Shown piece by piece: positions 1-10,497 of a stretch of DNA of 64,000 nt; within the stretch, counting starts at the first letter, position 1; each line of letters opens with the position of its first letter. The stretch is from positions 62,001 to 126,000 of the forward strand of contig CAICTM010000018.1 of NCBI GenBank assembly GCA_903772945.1, read 5' to 3'. A program made the position numbers and the translations under genes. The notes under the pieces are model-generated. The model did no database searches, had not been told where the DNA came from, and saw only the letters and a program-made list of their open reading frames with translations. Origin of the DNA: Seminavis robusta (taxonomy: Eukaryota > Bacillariophyta > Bacillariophyceae > Naviculales > Naviculaceae).

Positions 1-1
1 A

Positions 2-2894
2 ATTCATGACTACTACGTCGAACACTTTCGACATCACCTTCACGATGATGCAGTTCCCACAGGCATTGTAATGGATGATGACGAAGAAGAAGACCAATCA
101 TCCAAGAACCCAAAGACTACGGCAAAAAGCCAGCCAGAGGTGGAAGGAGATGACGACTTGCATGAGCTAGAGGATCACATTGCCAATCAGACAGAGCAAA
201 TACTAAACCAAGCTGAAGCAGATCAGTTGGATGGCGAGGAAGAAGAGGAGGAAGATTCCTCGGGAGAATCTGCGTCGGCACCTCCTCCAATCGACAACTA
301 TTATTCGCGGCAAACGGAGTATCAGAAAGATCGAGGAGAGGATGAACCCTTTGAGTTTCTGGTGGTACGTGATACTGGTGCCATTTTGGATTGTTGGCCA
401 CAATTTGCTAAAGCTACAAACTGACACCGTTTCACCTCCCTGTACGTGCACTCACAGGTTGGAGGAAGTGATGGTAGTGGCACTAGGGCCTTTGTCACTG
501 CCCTGGGGAAACTGGGAGTTCCCATGATTGTGGATGATAGAGGGACCATGGATATTCATGGGAAACCACTGTTTCGAGGAGAGGGATGGCCGCCACTGGT
601 ATGTCAAATTCTTGGATGGTTGCTTGAGACTCAGGTGCATTTCGTACAGAACGAGTTTGCGTCCTCACACCTTGCCATGGAAATGTTCTTATTCTCAGGT
701 CCAACTGGTACTGAATCATACTCATTCGGCCAACTATAAGGTGGCAGATCTTCCACAAGATGTGCGAGACGTGATAGTACGCGACCTAAAGAAGCTCAAG
801 GCCGACTTGATCCATCGCGGAAAGCGACATGATAGCAAGGAATTACGAAGATTGAACACCCATCACAAGGTCAACCATTACGACAACAAAAACCTGCGAA
901 GACACATGTTCAAGCCACACTCTGCTTTTCACGAGCAAGGCAAGAATCGATTCCTGATGGAAGCAGATGAAAAGGATATTGAAAACGCAGCAATTGACAT
1001 GAAACCTCCTCCCTTGGAAGTCTCAGCTTCCGTGAGCAAGAGCAGGCATGTGCAGTATGGATTCAAGGCACCAGTGACAATGCTGTTGCTGCCATTCCTC
1101 AGAGAAGTCTTCGGACCAATCAAGTTCCTTCATGTCGTACGGGATGGAAGAGATGTGGCTCTGAGTGCCAACCAAAGCCCTGTTAAGAAGTTTTACAACT
1201 CCTACTACAAACAACCAGGAGACCCCCTCGTCAATGTGTCCCTCGCCCAAAACGACACGAACATGAATGTCTATGCCATGCAACTATGGAATGATTGGAA
1301 TTCACAGGTCTTGGCATATGAAAAGGACAATGTAGGGAAGGACTTTGACTTTTTGGTAATGCGAACGGAGGACCTCTTGAATCCCGAAACCAAGTTTTCG
1401 AGTTTGCAGCAGCTAGCTCATTTTGTGGGATCACGGAACTCGCTAGAGGAGCTGTGCTGCCAGAGTCAACAAGCGGTGGTCGACATGGGACAATCAACGT
1501 CGAATATTGGGGGTGGAAAGCGTGGTAAGAAGTATCATCCATTGGACGACAAGCATCACATCTATGACCATCTCTTCAAGGAAATGGAGAACGTCCATCA
1601 CTCGGACTATCGCAACTACGTGCAGGGGAAGAAACTCAACAATGGAGATCAAACACATGGTGCTATACTACGGCATCGCGAGGATTCAGAGGGCTACGGC
1701 CAGCACAAGCATGGCATGGGAGCAGACCCGATTCTCAGCTTTATCAAGGGTCCAGCTGAAAGCGACAGTAAATTCGACGTTGAAGAGGGTCGGCATCTCA
1801 ACTGGCACCACGGAAAGATGGAAGCAGGATCCATGTTAGAGGAAGCCCGTGAACGCAGAGCTCACTTCATCCAGGAGCGTCACAATAGGTTTCGGGGAAT
1901 AGCCCAGCGCGTAGGAGCATTGAAAAAACGGCAATACGGGCCAGTCAATCCACAAAAAGGGCTCGGCAGCTCGCCCCAAAAGCATCTGAAACCCAATCAG
2001 AACGGTGAACCTGCCCAATCCTTTGCCGACCGAATCGCCGCTAATCACAGAGCACGTCAACAGCAACATGACCCTACTCAAGATATGCACCGTCCCTACC
2101 CTAACGGTCGCGGAGATGAGCAGCGTAGGCGCCTCCTGTCATCTTTTGGTAATCTACAAGCTCGACACGCGCCATACGGAGGCAAAAGAAAAACACCAAA
2201 AGAGGATGCAGAAGATGGAAACGAAAAGAAGCACAGACAATTCAAGCCACACGGCAATGGGAAACTCCTTAAGGAGATGCCAACAGAGGGCGGAGAAGAT
2301 GGCAATGAAAGGGAGCACGGACATTTCAAGCCACACGGTCACGGGAAACTCCTGCAGAACAGGCAACCTGAGGATGCAGAAGATGGAAACGAAAGGAGGC
2401 ACAGACAACTCAAGCCACACGGCCACGGGAAACTCCTGAAGGAGATGCGGTCAGAATCAGACAGCGAGCACGGTCGCATGGAGGGCAGTAATGTCAAAGA
2501 GGATCCTTCTTCATGGAGCCTCGGGTCTCTTGGAAAGGCTCTGGGAATGTCAAGCACCAAGCCACCCAATGTATTTGATGAAGACATGTTGGAGCAGTTC
2601 AAGCATATGCCTAAACTGGAAACAGACTCTGGTCGCACTCATCGCCACTTTCATCCACATCAATACAAGAAAAATAAGAAACGCGGTAATGTCAAAGAGC
2701 GCTATGGCAAGTGGGTGTCGTTTCTTGAAGACAAGCCAGCGCTTTCCCAGCAACTCCATAAACTGGGTACCAAATCCCTAGAAACTTTTGGGTACGAACC
2801 CTCCGCCCCCTTCCTGGATACTTCAGAAGCTGACAACAGCTTTCAATGCGACAGCACTGTTGTTTGTAAAGGCCCCAGGGAAGACGATGCGTAG
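2..2894 (+). CDS. Sulfotransferase family protein, 5' partial, with long repeat-rich C-terminal tail
   Basis: The frame is open to the window edge, so the N-terminus is missing. Proposed exons are 2-364, 458-598 and 741-2894. Both introns (93 and 142 bp) are GT-AG and phase 0, and joining them gives 885 residues. A PAPS-binding loop of the form VGGSDGSGTRAF is created by the first splice (about residue 122). A 3'-phosphate-binding segment (HVVRDGRDVALSANQ) lies near residue 298, followed by a typical MRTEDLL stretch. The enzyme would transfer sulfate from PAPS to a carbohydrate or protein, probably in the secretory pathway. The first 120 residues are very acidic. The last 400 or so residues are Lys/His/Gly-rich, without a recognised domain, and contain three 28-residue repeats. 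Assignment to the sulfotransferase superfamily is firm; the substrate is unknown. The true start lies upstream. Confidence 0.8.
2203..2454 (+). repeat. Three tandem 84-bp units inside the sulfotransferase tail
   Basis: The word gaagatgg recurs at 2211, 2295 and 2379, a period of exactly 84 bp (28 codons). Each unit encodes a version of EDGNE..H...KPHG.GKLL. The frame is kept in every copy, so this is a coding repeat rather than junk. Confidence 0.85.
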
Positions 2895-3055
2895 GATGCT
2901 ATGACAGTAATTGCAACAACAAATTATCGAAGTAGGAGCAAGTAATGAGCTTTCTTCTTTTAATTAAGTAGAGAACGCCGTGTGTTGTCTGTCCTACATC
3001 TTAGTGTTACGTAAAATCATGTATTCCAGCTGGCATCATGGCTGCTCCCGAACAA

Positions 3056-3271
3056 GAGCGCTGTCGTTTAATGTTGGGGGTCTGCCTTCGGCGAGCCGCA
3101 GAAGAGGTCACATATGTTGTCGTGTACGGGTAGAATGCAATCGGGTTCCCATCATTTCCTCTAATAGCTCCCTAAAAGAGCGCTGTCGTTCAATGTTGGG
3201 GGTCTGCCTTTGGAGAAGAGGCCACATCCTCGTTGACGCATGTTGTCGTGTACGGGTAGAATGCAATCGGG
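3056..3271 (+). repeat. Imperfect direct repeat of about 122-126 bp
   Basis: The segment starting gagcgctgtcgtt at 3056 is repeated from 3178. The second half (tgttgtcgtgtacgggtag) at 3115 recurs at 3241. The repeat overlaps the 3' end of the minus-strand locus and would duplicate an RLHSTRTRQH peptide near its C-terminus. Confidence 0.7.
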
Positions 3272-5939
3272 CGCTGAATGATTCTGTCTCATCCATTCCT
3301 CTATACCTGCAGCGAAGCTCCCTTTGGCCACCGAATGAAAGTTGCATGAGGAACACACGACCATCGGACGGTTCCGCGCTTGGTCCATCGTCATTGCTCT
3401 GTTCCTCCAGAGAAGCTCGCACAGCGAGAACAAGATCATCATACTTCCTACAGGAGCCGCTAAAAGATAGAAGGTGGGAGGGCGTGAGAGAACACAGCTG
3501 CATTGTATCGCCTTGTTTACTTCGAGAAGGACCTTACCACATCTCATCAATCTCATCAATGTCATCATCGGACACATGTACGGGCACTTCAACAACAAGG
3601 ATCAACTCGTCGAAAAGGAGAGCGCTGCCCGTTGCCTCGGTAGAAGAATATGACTTTCATGCCATGCGATCGTCCCACTTCGTTGCCATTTCATTGCCAA
3701 CTGTTGCTGCTGGTGAATGCACATCCGACGCCGAAGTCGTCAAAATCCTTGGAAGATGTCTCGACTCGTCTCGACTACCAACCAAGCAGAAAACGAAGAG
3801 CAAAAACAAGCGACGACGATCAATCAACATATGAAACGAAGAGTGTGAGAAAAGCTTTTTAAAAATCTGCTAGAAGACAATCCAGGGCGATGGACTTACA
3901 AACAGACGGTCGCCTCCGTCTCGCGACAACAATCACCCCTGAGACGGTCGCCACTTTTGAGGAGGGACGCAGCGTCGTTGGAGCCATCATCATCTCGCCT
4001 TCATCGGATGAAAACATGTGCAAGCATGCAATGTTATAGTGTGAGTAAGTGCGGGAAGAGAGAAGAGAAGAATGGAATCAATAGCGCAACACAATGTGTT
4101 CTCACCGTTTGGCCGTAGATTCTTCGACAGAGTGTTTGATGATGGGTTCATCGTCGACGTTGATCGAGACGCTCTTCTTGCTTGGCCTCAACACACTCGC
4201 ACAATTCTGAGAAGTGGAAGGCTTCACGGTAGTCGTCGAGGATGCGGCTTGTTCAAGCTTGGACATTTTCGAAATGCTAACAAAGTAGAAGCAGAAAATG
4301 AATGGACAATGACGATGAGAGAGAAGCGGACTCCTTCCAATAGATCTGTTATGGGACAGTGGGAAGACTTACTACTCTGAGATCAACGGAACGGCGACTT
4401 GGCCAATGAAGGCGTCATTGGCGATGGCAACAGCTGGATCCATATCGTCGATGTTTGCTACGACGGTGTCATCCCCATCTGGTTCGGAGGAACCGTCGGC
4501 GATGCCATCTCAACGAACGGGGCAAGCTTGTTGCGTTCACGGTTGCTCACTTTTGGCGCTCATCTTGTTTGGCCTCAACACACGTGTACAGATCGTCTAG
4601 GAGCGCCAGTAGCGAACAGTAGTCACACCCACACCACGTCAAGAATGCCAAGACTTCATCCAGCTTCTCACGGTCATCTCCACTGTGGATATAAAACGAG
4701 GAAAGAGATCAAATCCATGACGGTGAGAGGGAAGCAGTCATCTTCTTTGAGTAGATCTGTCATGAGGACTTACATTTGGTTGCGTCACACTAAATCTGAT
4801 GAACCAGACAAAGGCAAGTGAGCAAAAAGAAGGACAACAGCAAATAAAACAGCGGTGGGACAGACTGCAAATCAACGTACGTTATCTCCTCCGTCGCCTT
4901 TTTCTTCGAGACGAGACACGACCAAAACAAGCAAGAGAGCGCAACCAGGCAACGTGAGTTGAACAAGATCAGATCGATCGAGAATGAATCAATACAGTCA
5001 GTCAGTCAGTCGAGGTGTCCGCGTACCTTCGCCAGCTCATTGTCGGAGTTGGCGGCCACCGTGTGACCCTTGGTCGCTGGTCACCAGGGGAACGTCGATA
5101 TTGGCGTCGGCACCGGCCTCGCTTTGTTTTCGCTTGTCGGCCTCGGCTTCCTCTTGTCTGTTGAATGAATGAATGAATGAATGAATGAATGAATGAATGA
5201 ATGAACAAGTGGAAAATGAATGATCAGCGAGAGATGTTTGTGATCAGCAGCCATAAAACAAACCACACATGCCAGATAGTTGGCGAACAAATGCATAAAT
5301 ACTTACGAGGACCATTGTCGTTGGGATGGGCGCCGCGAGACGGCGGAGAAAGGTGCATACCAAGGCAAAAATAAGCTGGATGAGTATTGTTGTCATGTGG
5401 CGGGCATCCATCGATGGTTTGCTTGCCCATCTCATCATCTGGCGCTGCGAGGGAGTCCATTCCGGGCATGTGTCGTCTTGTGGCATGAGCATCATCGGAC
5501 AATCATCATCTTGAAGCAGTGACATTGTGGAGGAGACATTGCCACACATGATCAACCGCTTGCGACGACGGCGAGAGCGTCTCCTTTCTCTGTCCTTGTC
5601 CTTGTCATTGCCCGAGTGCTTGCCCGAGTGCTTGCGTTTGGATCTGTCCTTGTGCTTGCGTCTGGGCTTGTCATCGTGTCTATCCTTGTGCTTGTGTCTA
5701 TCCTTGTGCTTGCGCTTGTCCTTGGATCTGCTCTTGCGGTGCTTGTCATTGTCATTGTCATTGTCATTGGCCTTTTGGCGGCGTAATATCTCAATGAATC
5801 CACACGTCGAATTCATGACAATCTCCAATATTTTGTTGGCTTCCTGTCGTTTGCGTCGGCGTTCAAATCTGCGTTGGCGTCTCTGTCGTTTCTCTCTTCT
5901 CCTGGCCCTTCTCTCCTCCTTCTCCACATCTTCCTCCAT
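3108..5939 (-). CDS. Probable multi-exon gene of unknown function; exon model unresolved
   Basis: No family is recognised. An ATG at 5939 opens a strongly basic/acidic first exon (runs of R/K/E, then repeated HKDRHKHKDRH-type blocks), which may end at a GTAAGT near 5306. Downstream, several open segments are bounded by plausible splice sites: about 4551-4682 (ends DDLYTCVEAKQDERQ), 4373-4508 (acidic, DGDDTVVANIDD), 4106-4276, 3900-3998, 3538-3635 and a terminal segment 3108-3459 ending in TGA. The last two join in phase (EIDEMW then CGSCRKYDDLV). Some other junctions do not keep frame, so the locus may be a chimera of two related genes or partly decayed. The segments at 4551 and 4106 are related (CVEAKQDER and CVEAKQEER in different frames). 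An (TGAA)11 tract lies in a putative intron. Strand and coding nature are moderately supported; product and exact exons are not. Confidence 0.4.
5162..5205. repeat. (TGAA)11 microsatellite
   Basis: Perfect tetranucleotide tract, 44 bp. It lies in a putative intron of the minus-strand locus, just before a CAACAG acceptor as read on that strand. Confidence 0.9.
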
Positions 5940-6838
5940 GATGCCTTGGCTTGGCTTGGCTTGACTTGACTTGGTCTGGCCAATGCTTGAAGAATCTTTC
6001 GTTGCTTGCTGGCTTCGCGGAGTTGTGCGACAAGACGGGTTTTGGACGAAGGAGTTCGAAGGACGAAGAAAGTGTTTGGTGTTCGGTCTGAAAGATTTTG
6101 GATCTGAAGATTCTACGGTAGGGCTAGAGCTATTATCATTCGGAAGGAACTTTGACGTGAGGGCTGAAGTGTACTGTACATGTGTACCGGTACGGTTGTA
6201 CCGGTACCGCCACCGCTCTACGTGTGGAGTGCCACCGGTACAACGAGAAAAGCACCAATACTCTGTACAACTAGCTAGTCTAGTAGTAGACTACCGACAG
6301 CTATTTTAGAATAGTAGAAGGGAACAATTATAGCGAAATGGAACTACCGGTTTGAGATGGCCACATGGTTAGGAGCTACTGGAGCGGTACCGGTATCTGC
6401 TAGCTACTAGGTCAAAATTCTCAGTGATTTTCATGGCAGTGCGCTTCAGTGAAGAACGCATACCGCCACCGGTACCAAACAATTGGTCCTATTTAAGTAT
6501 GGTATAATATTAGTGACGAATGACGAAACACTGTGGACAAACCCCTCCTACGCATACCGGCGGTAGCTACTGGCTGGCTGGTACGGTAGCTAGATAGATA
6601 TTAATAGATGATCCTTGGCTGCGAGCGAGGTCAATGGCTACGTACCGGTGTCATCCGTATCGGCGGAGGTTCCATTTCAACTGCAGTTCCATCCAGCTCC
6701 AGCCCCAGCAAAAAACTTGGCGATCATTCGAGTAACGGAAGAGCAGCCCAACGCAAAGCTGCAGTGGTACAAACCTATACTAGACTAGTAGTAGTTGATG
6801 GTCCGGTTAGTTGTTTGCCCGCACGGAAGCCAGTCTAG
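5940..6838. other. Intergenic, rich in ACCGGT/GGTACC and CTAGCTAG words
   Basis: No convincing gene. There are several clusters of the palindromic words accggt and ggtacc (for example 6187-6245) and of tagctag. The open frames here are short and compositionally odd. Confidence 0.6.
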
Positions 6839-7180
6839 CTAGCTATCGCAGTCGTTGGATGGATCTTCGTCATGTGATATTGTTGCGCTGGTTTTGCTGA
6901 AGTGGCTTCCGCTCTTGAAGAATGACTCGAGTCCTGGAAGGTTCCGGATAACAACGAGAGATGCATCGTGAAGCATTGGAGGGGGAAGAAATTCAGCACC
7001 ATACATTATAAATAGCATCCCCTCTTCAAGGCTTGCATTGCTGACTGCACCGCTTCTGGTATTGATCTGGCCGTTACTAATAATCCAACCAGCAGGTTCG
7101 TTTAGCTTCACACTTGCACAGAGAAATGAACCCGAACAGTCACTGGAAGATGGAATGTACCGCCAGGATTTAATGCACTC
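6839..7180 (-). other. Open frame of about 113 codons, possible terminal exon
   Basis: Between an in-frame TGA at 7181-7183 and a TAG at 6839 the minus strand is open. It has protein-like composition (NEPAGWIISNGQINTRS and LHDASLVVIRNLPGLESFF). There is no ATG near the start, so it could only be a 3' exon or a gene relic. No partner exon was found upstream and no family is recognised. Confidence 0.25.
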
Positions 7181-7626
7181 TCATTGGGTTGGCATTCTCT
7201 TGGAATTGGTTCTATTTGCGTGAGAGCACTGTGGACTGTAGACTGTTGCAGCTCTGTACTTATTTTACCTCTCCGAATGTCCCGCGGCTTGCATGCAGCT
7301 TACTGTTGCCTTTTGTACCGTTTGCTTGCCAACGGGATTTGCCGGTGATGCTTTCTGCCTGTCTTGTCGAAACGGATGGATTAACCTCCACCACGCTTCT
7401 TCATTATAAGTAAGCAACACATCCCACGATCTCTCGTAGCAAGTGAATCACAACAAGACCTCCGCCAAACTTGTGAAAGCAACCAGCAATCCAAGCACGT
7501 CAGCTTTACCTCTTGCTGGCATTGGTTCAGCTATACCCGTAAGCTAACACTTGACTCTCACAAATCAAAATCCCAAGCTACAAGAACTACAACACATTCT
7601 TTCAAAGAACAAAAATCAAAAGTCAA
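7181..7626. other. Intergenic, upstream of a secreted-protein gene
   Basis: No gene seen. The A/C-rich stretch 7540-7626 directly before the ATG looks like a 5' leader. Confidence 0.5.
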
Positions 7627-8649
7627 ATGACCCGAGTGCTGTCAACCATGATGTCCCTTTTGCTTTTCAGCTCCCTGACGTTATTATTATCATCCTCTGT
7701 TTGCGAAGCCTCTGGCGTTCGAGGTGCCACCGTCAATATCATCAAGGATACCCCCAAGAACAGCGCTGACATTGTCCGAGGCATTCTCTTCTCCGATCCA
7801 CCAGAACAAGACGAAACTAACAATGGTCGCCAGCTAACACTCTCATCGAATGGCCGGGACTGTCCCAATGAACTCAATATCGACGTGGTCTGCAAAGGAG
7901 ATTGCGATTTCGCCTCCCGTTCATTGACTTGTGAATCCAAAATGTTTTTCTACCATGGTGGACCCTGCCGGAACACTCCCGACACGGTCGCCGTGGCACG
8001 AACGATTGCCGCCAACAGCGATTCTGCCGCCGATTGTCAAGACCACAATGAAGGACCTCCCATGGATCGAGGCGAGACTGTCTATGTGGTGATTACCGAT
8101 ACGCAAAATCCCAACCTCACCACCACTCAAGAAACTACGGTGGGCGGCTACTTTTGGACCGACTTTGAAAACATTCCCACGGGAATGCCGGGATGGAGTG
8201 ATATTCAGAATGTGACCTTTTATTCCTCCAATGTGACGACGGATTACGACAATATGCTGCAAACCATGCTCTTTTATGCCCCCTGTATGACGACGCCATT
8301 GGAAGTGCTCGATCAAGATCAAAGTGTCCAACTTGTCGGATTGGCCATTGATCCCGCCCTCCAAACCGATTTGGAACTCCAAGTGGTTAGTAAAACGACA
8401 CAATCCTGGCAGTTGACCAGTGCCAGTGTGGCACTCAATGTGGACCCCTACTTTCAAGGATTGCCCGTGGTGGGATTGCCCAACACGGTGTTTGATCAAA
8501 CGGCTCCTCTGGGTGTACCATTTTCGGTGGAAGTGGGACACAACCATTCACTCTCGGTTTTGGCATATGCATCGGCTCTATCGCTAGATGGATTGTCGCA
8601 ATGCACCGTCAGCACAATGGTACATTGGTCCATTCCACCCCTGTTCTAA
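7627..8649 (+). CDS. Secreted cysteine-containing protein of unknown function
   Basis: Single exon, 340 residues. The N-terminus has a clear signal peptide: a hydrophobic stretch LLLFSSLTLLLSSSV, then a likely cleavage around CEASG. The mature part carries several Cys residues and N-glycosylation-type sites (NVT, NVTT, NLT), alternating with beta-rich segments. No C-terminal membrane anchor is visible; the chain ends HWSIPPLF. The protein is probably exported or cell-wall associated. I recognise no catalytic motif. The ATG at 7627 starts right at the signal peptide. A purine-rich 3' region follows the stop. Confidence 0.75.
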   Translation: MTRVLSTMMSLLLFSSLTLLLSSSVCEASGVRGATVNIIKDTPKNSADIVRGILFSDPPEQDETNNGRQLTLSSNGRDCPNELNIDVVCKGDCDFASRSLTCESKMFFYHGGPCRNTPDTVAVARTIAANSDSAADCQDHNEGPPMDRGETVYVVITDTQNPNLTTTQETTVGGYFWTDFENIPTGMPGWSDIQNVTFYSSNVTTDYDNMLQTMLFYAPCMTTPLEVLDQDQSVQLVGLAIDPALQTDLELQVVSKTTQSWQLTSASVALNVDPYFQGLPVVGLPNTVFDQTAPLGVPFSVEVGHNHSLSVLAYASALSLDGLSQCTVSTMVHWSIPPLF

Positions 8650-9260
8650 AACAAAGCAACGAAAGAAAGCAAGAAAAAGGGACGGGAAAATCAATCATCC
8701 ATGCAAAAACAAACCTGCAACAAAAATTGTGTATGTTGCTGTGATAGAGAGAGAAGAAAAAAAGAGGGACTGGGTCAACAAAAAAGAAACAAAAAAGAAA
8801 GGGACTTGGTCAACCCGAAAGAGAATCAACCATACATCATCAATGGATCGTTTCCTTCTACTACTAATAGAATATCCAGAGTAAATAAATAAATAGTTTT
8901 GTATTGGCACTAAAATCAACATGAGACAAGTTTCGTAGCATGGGGAGGCACGTGCGATGAGCCATGGCGACGTTGCCGTTCCTGTCGCTTTTTCGTTCCA
9001 CCAAAGACCCGCGGGAGCGACTGAAAAAAGCATGGAGAGGGCCGTTCCCTCCATCCAAAGCTTTGATCCGCGGGAGGGGCAGCTTCGTACGAGAGTGCGT
9101 TGTTTGGTCATGGTTCGAATGTTCCACTGGGCAGAGCACAAGTCATCGTGGTCGGAGCTCTATTCTCGGTTGCTTCGGCGGTTATTCACTGGCTTCCGCG
9201 TTGGCCTTACATTCTCCATAATTACTGATCGGGCACAGCTCCTACACCGTCTGAATTCTC
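8650..9260. other. 3' flank and intergenic
   Basis: A-rich to about 8900 (probable 3' UTR, with aataaataaata near 8884), then unique sequence up to the stop of the ankyrin gene on the opposite strand. No further gene is supported. Confidence 0.5.
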
Positions 9261-10472
9261 CTATTCTGGACATCCATTTTCACGTGCCCATTTTAGACAC
9301 TCCAAGTGGCCTCCATCGGAGGCAGCAGTGAGGGTGTCTCCATCCCATGGACAGCCATTCTCGCGTAACCATTTTAAAGTTTCTAAATGGCCCTCTCCAG
9401 CAGCTGCCCAGCATGTGTCTTCATCCCAAGGGCATCCATTTTCATGGGCCCATTGCAACATTTCCAAATTGCCATCAGAAGCAGCATTGTTGCATGTGTG
9501 CTCATCCCATGGGCAGCCATTCTGGTGTGCCCACTTGAGCATTCCAAAATGTCCACAATAAGCAGCACCAGAGCACGAAAACGCATCCCAAGGACATCCA
9601 TTTTCATGCAACAATTTGAGAATTTCAAAGTGGCCATTGCCACAAGCAGCAGTGCATGTCTCCTCATCCCAAGGGGCTCCATTTTCATGTAACCATTTTA
9701 GAACTTCAAAATGGCCCTTTCTAGCAGCCTCAAGGCACACCCTACTATCCCAAGGGCATCCATTTTCATGGGCCCATTTGAGAATTTCAAACTGTCCTCG
9801 ATCAGCAGCAGCAAAACATGTATCCTCATCCCAAGGGGCTCCATTTTCATGTAACCATTTTAGAACTTCAAAATGGCCCTCTCCAGCAGCTGCCGAGCAT
9901 GTTTCTGCATCCCATGATGGGCATCCATTTTCATGTGCCCACTTGAGAGTTTCCAAGTGACCATAAATAGCAGCACCAAAGCAAGTACACTCGTCCCATT
10001 CGCATCCATTCTTGTGCAACCACTTCAGTGTTTCCAAATGACCACCTTCAGCAGCAAACATGCATATAATATCATCCCACGGGAATCCTTGCTCATGAGC
10101 CCATTGAAGAACTGAAATAGACCCAACACTGGCAATGACATTGCAAACATCATCATGATCTGGTGCTTTCCTCTCTGAGCTGTCAGCATGCCAGAATTCT
10201 GCACAGGAGATGTTGTAGAATGCAGCACTGTAAATTGTGTCTGTGACTGTTGCTTTACGTACTTGTATATGCTGTCCATCATCTTCCTCCACTTCGTCAT
10301 GTCTTTCAACTAGTACGGTAGCTACCCGTTGTTGCGGAGAGTGCCTGAGTGTTTGAAACCTGCTAAACTCAAAGAAGCTCTGGGTTGTGCTGTCAGATAT
10401 CAACTCAAGAAAATCCCCTACTGAGTAAGCTGAAAGGAATGCAACGGTACTAAGATTATTCAAGAACCACAA
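9261..10472 (-). CDS. Ankyrin-like repeat protein, N-terminus unresolved
   Basis: Open frame of 403 codons with about eleven tandem repeats of 26-27 residues, each like GHLETLKWAHENGCPWDEDT followed by C.AAA. The divergent N-terminal part (DTIYSAAFYNISCAEFW) matches the same region of the paralogue at 12141. These diatom repeats resemble ankyrin helices and are expected to bind proteins. The frame opens at a TTG (10470-10472) after an in-frame TAG, and the first internal ATG lies within the repeats. The true start is therefore missing, in an undetected exon, or lost. The thioesterase stop codon lies only 25 bp upstream on the same strand, leaving little room for a promoter. The final repeat stops abruptly after GCPE. 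It may be a 5'-truncated copy. Confidence 0.7.
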   Translation of the reverse strand: MWFLNNLSTVAFLSAYSVGDFLELISDSTTQSFFEFSRFQTLRHSPQQRVATVLVERHDEVEEDDGQHIQVRKATVTDTIYSAAFYNISCAEFWHADSSERKAPDHDDVCNVIASVGSISVLQWAHEQGFPWDDIICMFAAEGGHLETLKWLHKNGCEWDECTCFGAAIYGHLETLKWAHENGCPSWDAETCSAAAGEGHFEVLKWLHENGAPWDEDTCFAAADRGQFEILKWAHENGCPWDSRVCLEAARKGHFEVLKWLHENGAPWDEETCTAACGNGHFEILKLLHENGCPWDAFSCSGAAYCGHFGMLKWAHQNGCPWDEHTCNNAASDGNLEMLQWAHENGCPWDEDTCWAAAGEGHLETLKWLRENGCPWDGDTLTAASDGGHLECLKWARENGCPE

Positions 10473-10497
10473 AATTTCTAACTAGCTAGCTAGCTAA

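Noticed and set aside
2980-3834. 284-codon plus-strand open frame
   Set aside because: Opposite strand of the minus-strand exons; low-complexity Ser/Arg composition and no signals. The minus strand explains the region better.
5527-5964. Plus-strand frame rich in LSLSLS and CLRL
   Set aside because: It is the antisense of the KHKDRH-coding exon; repeated codons give a spurious hydrophobic protein.
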